NCBI RefSeq assembly: GCF_026672375.1
Contig: NZ_JAPPRA010000001.1
Location: forward strand, 3,658,001 to 3,722,000
From: Caulobacter sp. SL161
GTDB lineage: Bacteria > Pseudomonadota > Alphaproteobacteria > Caulobacterales > Caulobacteraceae
Length of the DNA: 64,000 bases
Direction of reading: 5' to 3'
Part shown: positions 57,630 through 64,000 of the stretch, one piece after another
How positions within the stretch are numbered: position 1 is the stretch's first letter
Layout: each line of letters begins with the position of its first letter
Notes under the pieces: model-generated
What the model was told of the DNA's origin: nothing
Database searches by the model: none
Seen by the model: only the letters and a program-made list of their open reading frames with translations
Program-made: the position numbers and the translations under genes

Positions 57630-59561
57630 TTAATGCAACGCCTGGGCCACCAGCGCCGGGTCGGTCCAGCCGCCGCTTTCGATCAGGCGCTTGACTGCAT
57701 CGCGCTCGGTCTTGAGGCGCAGCAGGGTCTGGAAGTCGCTGTCGTCGGCAAGGTCGGTCTTGGCGTCGTCGACCGCACGCTCCAGCGCGGTCAGGCGTAG
57801 CAACAGGTCAAAGGCCTGCGACCACAGCACCCGGATCGCCTCCTCAGGGCTCTGGGCCGCGCTCTGGGCGACATCGAGGGCCTTCACGTGGGCGGCCGCA
57901 CGCTCCAGGGCCGCCAGAACGCCATCGTCATAGCCCGCTGACGCCAGCCGCCCCTTCAGCAGGCCGGTCTCGACGTGATCAGCCTCCAGCCGCAGGTTGA
58001 CCAGTTCATGGGCGATGGCGTCCAGGCGCTCGTCGCCGAAGCCCTGGTTCATCAGCACCTCGATGCGGTCGTCGACCACCTTCGGATCACGGATCGCGGC
58101 GATCAGCAGGGCCGCCGAGAACGGACGCGGCGCCTGGTGCAGGGCGGCGGCAGCCTGACGGCCTTCGGCGGTGGCGCCCTCCAGGCGCGGCTTGCCCCAG
58201 GGACGACGCGGGGCGTTGTCCCAGCGCGCCCGCGACAGGGCGCGGCCCGCGTCGCTGGCGTCAGCCTTGACGCGGCGCGCGGCGCGCATCTCGTCCAGCC
58301 GGTCCAGCAGCTCTTCCTTGTAGGCGTGGGCCAGGTCCTTGTCGGCGATGGTCGCCGCCAGGGTGCGCAGGCGGACCTTGAGGTTCGTGCGCTGCTCGGG
58401 CGTGTCGAAGGGCTCAAGGTCGCGCTCGCGCTCGAACAGGGCCTCGACGAAGGGCTTGGTGTCCGACAGCTGGGCCTTCAGCGCCGCAGGCCCCTGCTCG
58501 CGCAGCACGTCGTCAGGGTCCTTGCCGCCCACCGGCATCGAGAACAGGAACGAGCGGCCGGGCTTGAGCAGCGGCAGAGCGCGGTCGATAGCGCGGTCGG
58601 CGGCGCGCTTGCCGGCCTTGTCGCCGTCGAAGCACAGGGTCGGGGTCGGATGCAGGCGCCAGAGCCCCTCCATCTGCTCCTCGGTCAGGGCCGTGCCCAT
58701 GGCCGCCACGGCCGGCACGCCGGCGCGCTGACAGGCGATGACGTCCATATAGCCCTCGACCACCACCATCGGCGGCTTCTCGCCGCCGCTCTGGCCGGCG
58801 TGGAGGATCTTGCGGGCCTCGAACAGGCCATACAGCACCCGCCCCTTGTGGAAGAGGCTGGTCTCGGGACCGTTCAGATACTTGGCGCGGGCGGCGGGAT
58901 CCATCGCCCGGCCGCCAAACGAGACGACCTTTCCCCGGCTGTCGGTGATCGGGAAGATGATCCGGTCGCGGAAGCGGTCATAGGGCTGCCCGCCGTCCTC
59001 AGGCGCGATCAGCACGCCGGCGTCCACGAGGTCGCCCGGCTTGGCGCCCTTGGCGATCAGATAGTCCTTCAGGCCCGTGCGGTTGTTGGGGGCAAAGCCG
59101 ATGCGGAAGCGGCTCCACTCGCTCTCGGGCAGGCCGCGCTTTTCCAGATAGGCGCGGGCGGCCTGGCCGACCGGACGACGCAATTCGCTCTCGAACCAGG
59201 CGGCCGCCAGCTCCATCCAGTCGCCCAGGGACGAGCGCTTCTGCTCCTCGCGGGCGGCGCGGGGATCGACCTCGGGCAGGCTCATGCCCGCCTCGGCCGC
59301 CAGCCGCTCGACGGCCTCGGCGAAGGTCAGCCGCTCGGTCTCCTGCAGGAAGCTGATGATGTCGCCGTGCTTGCCGCTGGAGAAGCAGTGGTAGAAGCCC
59401 TTCTCGTCGTTGACGAAGAACGACGGGCTCTTTTCCTTGGTGAACGGCGACAGCCCCGCATACTCGCGCCCCTGCCGCCGCAGCTTCACCGTCTTGCCGA
59501 CGACGTCGGACGGGCGAAGGCGGGACTTCAGTTCTTCGAGAAAGCGGTCGTCGAAACGCAT
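57630..59561 (-). CDS. dnaG: DNA primase
   Basis: DnaG makes the RNA primers for replication. The 643-residue length is normal. The N-terminal zinc-binding domain is unusual: where the family has CPFH...CFGC, this protein has SPFT (Ser38, Thr41) and CFSS (Cys59, Ser62), so three of four zinc ligands are missing. The rest of the domain (KSPSFFVNDEKGFYHCF) and the TOPRIM core (VVVEGYMDVIACQRAGVPAVAAMGTALTEEQ, LCFDGDKAGKRAADR) are intact, as is the C-terminal helicase-binding region. It is upstream of rpoD, the classical order dnaG-rpoD. Confidence 0.96.
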   Translation of the reverse strand: MRFDDRFLEELKSRLRPSDVVGKTVKLRRQGREYAGLSPFTKEKSPSFFVNDEKGFYHCFSSGKHGDIISFLQETERLTFAEAVERLAAEAGMSLPEVDPRAAREEQKRSSLGDWMELAAAWFESELRRPVGQAARAYLEKRGLPESEWSRFRIGFAPNNRTGLKDYLIAKGAKPGDLVDAGVLIAPEDGGQPYDRFRDRIIFPITDSRGKVVSFGGRAMDPAARAKYLNGPETSLFHKGRVLYGLFEARKILHAGQSGGEKPPMVVVEGYMDVIACQRAGVPAVAAMGTALTEEQMEGLWRLHPTPTLCFDGDKAGKRAADRAIDRALPLLKPGRSFLFSMPVGGKDPDDVLREQGPAALKAQLSDTKPFVEALFERERDLEPFDTPEQRTNLKVRLRTLAATIADKDLAHAYKEELLDRLDEMRAARRVKADASDAGRALSRARWDNAPRRPWGKPRLEGATAEGRQAAAALHQAPRPFSAALLIAAIRDPKVVDDRIEVLMNQGFGDERLDAIAHELVNLRLEADHVETGLLKGRLASAGYDDGVLAALERAAAHVKALDVAQSAAQSPEEAIRVLWSQAFDLLLRLTALERAVDDAKTDLADDSDFQTLLRLKTERDAVKRLIESGGWTDPALVAQALH

Positions 59562-59984
59562 TGCGGTGGGCGAAACTTCGCGGACTTGAACCCGGCACCT
59601 TATCTGGCGAGCCGTCTCGCCAGAACCGGACGTGGGCGACCGTCCAGCCCATAGCGCGAGTCCCCCACAGGTTACTCACAGATTAACCCGCCCAGGATCC
59701 GACGAGCATCAATCCTCCCCCCAGCGGGGGAGGTGTCGACTCGAAGAGGCGACGGAGGGGGAAGTCCCGCCGACCTTGCCTCTTCCCCCTCCGGCCTTCG
59801 GCCACCTCCCCCTCTGGGGGGAGGATTTCAGTTACGCCAAAGACGCTTCGCTTCACCCCCGAAACGAACGCCCGACATTCCGCGTTCGGAGGCCAACTCG
59901 CCCTCGACAAGGCGCGGATAACGCCACAAACATCCCGGCTTATCGTCGCGGGGAGCACGCCCGCGCGCCGCATTGGGGTGTTTG
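59562..59984. other. gap between divergent dnaG and the M61 protease
   Basis: Besides the repeat at 59711-59828 this 423-base region holds the dnaG leader and the short leader of the protease. TTACTCACA at 59672-59680 is one mismatch from a DnaA box, but too weak to call. No gene is visible. Confidence 0.6.
59711..59828. repeat. AATCCTCCCC-type intergenic repeat, copy 3
   Basis: Nearly the same sequence as copy 1 at 3489-3612: AATCCTCCCCCCAGCGGGGG, GGTGTCGACTCGAAGAGGCG and CCTCCGGCCTTCGGCCACC blocks, ending GGGGGGAGGATTT. Confidence 0.85.
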
Positions 59985-61946
59985 GTGAAAGCGCTGTTCT
60001 TCTCGGTCTCCGTCCTGTCCCTGGTCGCCACGGCCGCCCTGGCCCAGACACCGACCTTGGCGCCGACCCCAGCGCCGTCGCAGCCCTGGCCGGAGTCAGC
60101 CGCGCCGAGCGCGCCGATCCCCGCCCCGCAGGACATCCCCTACGCCGGCACGCTGAAGCTGGCCGTAGACGCCACCGATCTTGACCGCAAGATCTGGACG
60201 GTCACCACGACGATCCCGGTCAGCAAGGCCGGCGCCTTCACCTTCCTCTATCCGCAGTGGGTTCCGGGCGGCCACTCGCCGCGCAACGATCTGGACAAGC
60301 TGGCGGGCCTGGTGGTCACCGCAAACGGCAAGCCCCTGCCCTGGAAGCGCGACGTCGTCAGCGTCCACGCCTTCCATGTCGACGTCCCCGCAGACGTCAG
60401 CGAAATCCAGGTCAGCTACCAGTTCCTGACCGCTGTGGAGAGCCGCATCGGCCGCATCCAGGTGACGCAGGAAATGCTGAACCTGCAGTGGCTGCAGGTC
60501 GCGGTCTATCCGGCCGGCTACTACACCCGCCAGATCCCGATCGAGGCCAGCGTCAAGCTGCCCGAGGGCTGGAAGCTGGCCACCGCCTTGAAGACCGCCA
60601 AGGTCGAGGGCCAGGTCACCACCTTCAAGCCGACCACGGTCGAGACCCTGGTCGACTCGCCGATCTTCGCAGGCAAGTACTTCAAGTCGATCGACCTGGA
60701 TCCGACCGGCCCCGCCCCCGTGCGCCTGAACCTGGTGGCCGACAGCCCCGAGCTGCTGGAGGCCAAGCCCGAGCACATCCAGGTCCACAAGGATCTGGTG
60801 CAGCAAGCCTACAAGCTGTTCGGCTCGCACCATTACGACCACTACGACTTCCTGGTCGCCCTGTCGGACCGCCTGGGCGGCATCGGCCTGGAGCACCACC
60901 GCAGCTCCGAAAACCGCGTCACGCCCAAATACTTCACCGAGTGGGACAAGAGCTTTGTGGGCCGCGACCTGCTGCCCCACGAGTTCACCCACTCGTGGAA
61001 CGGCAAGTTCCGCCGCGCCGCCGACATCTGGACCCCCAATCTGAACGTGCCGATGCGCGACAGCCTGATGTGGGTCTATGAGGGCCAGACCCAGTACTGG
61101 GGCTATGTCCTGTCGGCGCGCGCGGGCTTCCTGACCAAGCAGCAGACCCTGGACGCGATCGCCGCCACCGCCGCGACCTATGACAACCGTCGCGGCCGCG
61201 ACTGGCGTCCGGTGCAGGACACCACCAACGACCCGATCATCGCCCAGCGCCGGCCGCTGTCGTGGCTGTCGTGGCAGCGCAGCGAGGACTACTATTCCGA
61301 AGGCCAGCTGGTCTGGCTCGACGCCGACACCCTGATACGCGAGAAGACCGGCGGCAAGAAGTCGCTGGACGACTTCGCCAAGGCCTTCTTCGGCGTCGAC
61401 AACGGCTCATACGTGCCGCGCACCTATGTGTTCGAGGACGTGGTCGCGGCCCTGAACGGCGTCGTGGCTCATGACTGGGCCGCGTTCCTGAAGACCCGCA
61501 TCGAAGAGGTCCAGCCGAAGGCCCCGCTCGATGGCCTGGAGCGCGGCGGCTACAAGCTGGTCTACACCGAGACCCCGACCGAGTTCATGAAGGCCGCCGA
61601 GACCCGTTCGCGCGGCACGGCCCTGACCTATTCTCTGGGTCTGAGCCTGGGTTCTGACGGCGTGATCTCCGACGTCCAGTGGGGCGGTCCGGCGTTCAAG
61701 GCCGGCCTGACCCAGGGCCTGACCGTGGTGGCGGTCAACGGCGAGCAGCTGGACAGCGACAAGCTGAAGGCCGCCGTCAAGGCCGCCGCCAAGCCGGAGA
61801 ACCCGCTGGTCGAGCTGCTGATCAAGGACGGCTTCCGCTACAAGATGGTCAAGATCGACTATCGCGGCGGGCTTCGCTATCCGCGCCTGGAGCGGATCGC
61901 CGGCGCCCCTGATCGCCTCGGCGACATCCTGACGCCCCGCAAGTAA
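59985..61946 (+). CDS. M61 family glycyl aminopeptidase, secreted
   Basis: A 653-residue exported zinc peptidase. From the GTG at 59985 it has a signal peptide (MKALFFSVSVLSLVATAALA); an earlier TTG in the same frame lacks a ribosome binding site. The zinc motif HEFTH in LLPHEFTHSWNGKF lies at about 330, with the third ligand Glu in MWVYEGQTQYWG. A C-terminal PDZ domain (about 550-640) contains GVISDVQWGGPAFKAGL. The family removes N-terminal glycine or acidic residues; PDZ suggests regulated substrate access. A terminator lies 115 bases downstream. Confidence 0.94.
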   Translation: MKALFFSVSVLSLVATAALAQTPTLAPTPAPSQPWPESAAPSAPIPAPQDIPYAGTLKLAVDATDLDRKIWTVTTTIPVSKAGAFTFLYPQWVPGGHSPRNDLDKLAGLVVTANGKPLPWKRDVVSVHAFHVDVPADVSEIQVSYQFLTAVESRIGRIQVTQEMLNLQWLQVAVYPAGYYTRQIPIEASVKLPEGWKLATALKTAKVEGQVTTFKPTTVETLVDSPIFAGKYFKSIDLDPTGPAPVRLNLVADSPELLEAKPEHIQVHKDLVQQAYKLFGSHHYDHYDFLVALSDRLGGIGLEHHRSSENRVTPKYFTEWDKSFVGRDLLPHEFTHSWNGKFRRAADIWTPNLNVPMRDSLMWVYEGQTQYWGYVLSARAGFLTKQQTLDAIAATAATYDNRRGRDWRPVQDTTNDPIIAQRRPLSWLSWQRSEDYYSEGQLVWLDADTLIREKTGGKKSLDDFAKAFFGVDNGSYVPRTYVFEDVVAALNGVVAHDWAAFLKTRIEEVQPKAPLDGLERGGYKLVYTETPTEFMKAAETRSRGTALTYSLGLSLGSDGVISDVQWGGPAFKAGLTQGLTVVAVNGEQLDSDKLKAAVKAAAKPENPLVELLIKDGFRYKMVKIDYRGGLRYPRLERIAGAPDRLGDILTPRK

Positions 61947-62060
61947 GGCCCGTCGGAGCGTTGCGACTCGTTCGCGCGCTGCGACGATATGGGGAAGGGC
62001 CGAAGCAGGGCGTTTGCGTCATCTTTCCACCTGTTCGATCCCTCTGAACGCGTACCAAAG

Positions 62061-62095
62061 AAAGGGCCCGCACCCCTCCCAGGCGGGCCCTTTTT
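62061..62095 (+). terminator. terminator downstream of the M61 peptidase
   Basis: An 11-base perfect stem AAAGGGCCCGC/GCGGGCCCTTT with an 11-base loop and five Ts. Confidence 0.85.
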
Positions 62096-62161
62096 ACTTT
62101 CCGGACGTCGCGTGCGATCGACTGCGGCTAAAAGGCCTGTTCAGGCTTGGCCGGAGACGAC

Positions 62162-62665
62162 ATGACGGACATTCCCGAACTCCAGCGCGTGACCACCGAA
62201 TATGTCGCGGTCGAGGACCGCATCCGGCTCAGCGGCGAGGCCGCCGATGGCGCGACCATCGTCCTGTGGCTCACCCAGCGCCTTCTCAACCTGCTGGCGC
62301 CTAGCCTGACCAGCGGCCTGGAGCGCCCGGACTCGGCCAGCGACGCCTTGCTGCAAGGGTTCGCCCAGCAGGCGGCTGAAGCGTCGCTGTCGCCTCAGCC
62401 GGCCGTCCAGGCCACGGCGCCCGCCGCCAGCTGGCGCGTCGACTCGGTGGACATCCTGTCCGGTCCGGACGGCGTCGCCCTCACCTTCCGGTCTGATGAT
62501 GGGCCTGCGGCGCGTCTAACGCTGGCCACCGAGCCCCTGCGTCAATGGCTGGGCATCCTGCGCCGGCAGTATCAGGCGGCGGGCTGGATAGATCGCGTGT
62601 GGCCCGACTGGATGGAGGACGACATGCGCCCAGCGGCGAGACCCGACGCGATACCGCTCCACTGA
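62162..62665 (+). CDS. hypothetical protein, 167 aa
   Basis: A soluble-looking protein with no family I recognise. The N-terminal part is strand-rich (TTEYVAVEDRIRLSGEAADG) followed by helices (VLWLTQRLLNLLAPSL). The C-terminal half has VDILSGPDGVALTFRSDD and a Trp-rich end (WLGILRRQYQAAGWIDRVWPDW). No signal peptide or membrane span is seen. Start at MTDIPEL with GGAGA about 4-6 bases upstream. It follows a strong terminator, so it has its own promoter. Confidence 0.75.
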   Translation: MTDIPELQRVTTEYVAVEDRIRLSGEAADGATIVLWLTQRLLNLLAPSLTSGLERPDSASDALLQGFAQQAAEASLSPQPAVQATAPAASWRVDSVDILSGPDGVALTFRSDDGPAARLTLATEPLRQWLGILRRQYQAAGWIDRVWPDWMEDDMRPAARPDAIPLH

Positions 62666-62767
62666 CCCGCGCTTCGTGGTCCGGCCGCCTTGACCCTGAA
62701 CGGACCGCAAGGGAACGATAGGTCAACGAGCCGGGGCCTCCCGGCTTCTTGAGTTTTAAGGATCGCC

Positions 62768-64000
62768 ATGTCCCTGCCCGACCGTCGCCAGATCCTGATG
62801 GGAGCGGCCGCGACCGCCCTTACCGCCGGGCTCGCCTCCGCCGCCCAGGCCGCAACGCCGAAGGATCAGCTCTATGCGCTGTTCGACGCCTTCTTCGACG
62901 AGGACCTGAGCCAGAGCCCCGAACAGGCCACCAGCCTTGGCCTCGACACCGGCAAGCACGCCGACGCGCGCAGCAAGCTCTCGGACCGCTCGACCGCCGC
63001 CTGGCTGCGCGACCGCGCCGAACCGGCCCAGCGGATCGCCCGCCTGAAGACGATCGACCGCAAGGCGCTGAGCGGCGACGACGCCATCAACTACGACACC
63101 GCCCTCTTCAATTACGAGGCCCGGGGCGGAACCTCGCGCTTCGACTTCGGCGACGGGGCGCGCCCCTTCGTCCTGACCCAGTACTATGGGTCCTATATCT
63201 CGACCCCCAGCTTCCTCGACGGCCGTCACAAGATCGCCTCGGCCGCCGACGCCGACGCCTATCTGGCCCGTATGAGGGCCTTCGCCGCCGTGCTGGACCA
63301 GGAGACGCAGCGCGCCGGCGCCGACGCGGCCAAGGGCGTGATCCCTGCCGACTTCATGGTCGACAAGGCCATCGCCCAGCTCCAGCAGTTCCGCAGCCTG
63401 CCGGTCGAGAAGAACGTGCTGGTCGCCTCGGCCGCCCGCCGCGCCAAGGCCTACGGCGACTATGACGCCAAGGCGGCCGCCATCCTGACCGGCGAGATCC
63501 ACCCGGCCCTGGACCGCCAGATCGCCGCCCTGCAGGCGATGCGCGCCAAGGCCACGCCGGACGCCGGCATCGGTCGCCTCAAGGACGGCGACGCCTTCTA
63601 CGCCGCCCTCCTCAAGATCTACACGACCACCAACAAGACCGCCGAAGAGGTCCATCGCCTGGGCCTGGAGGAAGGCGCCGAGATCCAGGCGCGGATGGAC
63701 GAGATCCTCAAGAAGCGCGGCCTGACCCAAGGCACGGTGGGCCAGCGCATGGCGAGCCTCAACACCATGCCCGGCCAGGTGTTCGCCAACACCGACGAGG
63801 GCCGCGCCGAGCTGCTGGCCTATTGCAACGCGCGCATGGCCAAGCTGCAGCCGCTCTTGCCGCAATGGTTCGGCGTCATGCCCAAGACCCCGGTCGTGGT
63901 GCGCCGCGTGCCGGCCTACACCGAGGCCGGGGCGGCGGGCGCCTATTACGAGCGCCCGGCCCTGGACGGCTCGCGCCCGGGGGCGGTCTATATCAATCTG
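62768..64000 (+). CDS. DUF885 family protein, Tat-exported, 3' end outside window
   Basis: An open frame of 411 codons without stop, running off the right edge. A twin-arginine signal (PDRRQILMGAAATALTAGLASAAQA) predicts export. The mature part has the DUF885 layout: DAFFDEDLSQSPEQATSLG, GDDAINYDTALFNYEARG and YTTTNKTAEEVHRLGLEE. DUF885 proteins carry a C-terminal HExxH-type site and are probably metallopeptidases; that site would lie beyond the window. The start lies after GGATCGCC. Confidence 0.9.
   Translation, partial: MSLPDRRQILMGAAATALTAGLASAAQAATPKDQLYALFDAFFDEDLSQSPEQATSLGLDTGKHADARSKLSDRSTAAWLRDRAEPAQRIARLKTIDRKALSGDDAINYDTALFNYEARGGTSRFDFGDGARPFVLTQYYGSYISTPSFLDGRHKIASAADADAYLARMRAFAAVLDQETQRAGADAAKGVIPADFMVDKAIAQLQQFRSLPVEKNVLVASAARRAKAYGDYDAKAAAILTGEIHPALDRQIAALQAMRAKATPDAGIGRLKDGDAFYAALLKIYTTTNKTAEEVHRLGLEEGAEIQARMDEILKKRGLTQGTVGQRMASLNTMPGQVFANTDEGRAELLAYCNARMAKLQPLLPQWFGVMPKTPVVVRRVPAYTEAGAAGAYYERPALDGSRPGAVYINL

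Noticed and set aside
59672..59680. TTACTCACA as a DnaA box near dnaG
   Set aside because: One mismatch at a conserved position and no supporting GANTC sites or second box.

Overview
The window is a GC-rich chromosomal segment from an alphaproteobacterium, almost certainly a Caulobacter close to C. crescentus/C. segnis. The evidence is a 231-residue CtrA with the typical sequence and C-terminal Ala-Ala, a fliI-fliJ pair, a bactofilin, a katG-ilvD pair, rpoD next to dnaG, two TonB-dependent receptors, GANTC (CcrM) sites near cell-cycle genes, and intergenic repeats of the Caulobacter type. I see no rRNA, tRNA, CRISPR array, insertion sequence or prophage. The background is conserved core genome with small accessory patches.

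Layout. 0-5 kb: accA (minus), a divergent control region with a perfect DnaA box and five GANTC sites in 49 bp, a 66-residue ORF, a cytochrome P450, an OsmC-type peroxidase and a malyl-CoA-lyase-like HpcH/HpaI protein. 5-13 kb: an MscS channel, a TonB receptor preceded by a perfect CtrA box, an aldo/keto reductase, a PhnB/VOC protein, a retropepsin-like protein, a coiled-coil protein and a PhnA-like protein. 13-18.9 kb: xerD overlapping a secreted helical protein, divergent aroK-aroB, a J-domain protein, a BolA protein and cytidine deaminase. 19-24.7 kb: a second large TonB receptor, an orphan receiver with what looks like a decayed HWE kinase tail upstream, and a CorC/HlyC protein. 24.7-30.1 kb: brnT-brnA and higB-higA toxin-antitoxin pairs around a PAP2 phosphatase, cobS and a serine hydrolase. 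30.2-39.6 kb: bactofilin, small proteins, cheW, alcohol dehydrogenase, an MFS transporter, a Tat-exported phospholipase C, an M20 peptidase and an EamA transporter. 39.8-46.3 kb: an M23 peptidase, ctrA, a membrane LytTR regulator, a secreted hydrolase and fliI-fliJ. 46.3-53.4 kb: a GH10 xylanase coupled to fliJ, katG with an OxyR-like site, ilvD, a LysR regulator and a double-ACT protein. 53.4-54.97 kb: a repeat-rich accessory patch with an rpoD fragment and an unknown secreted protein. 55-64 kb: rpoD, dnaG (zinc ligands largely lost), an M61 protease, an unknown protein and a DUF885 protein running off the end.

Three dispersed structured repeat families recur between genes: a paired AGAGC...GCTCT double hairpin (four loci), a ~111-bp GTCATCCCGG...CCGGGATGAC element (four copies) and a ~120-bp AATCCTCCCC element (three copies). 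They sit mostly just downstream of stop codons, and in one case supply the last codons of a gene.

I did not find a clear new multi-gene system. The observations most worth a second look are the DnaA box/GANTC cluster at 1.1 kb, the rpoD fragment at 53.7 kb, the kinase tail at 23.2 kb, the zinc-ligand-poor DnaG, and the CtrA box before the TonB receptor at 8.6 kb.
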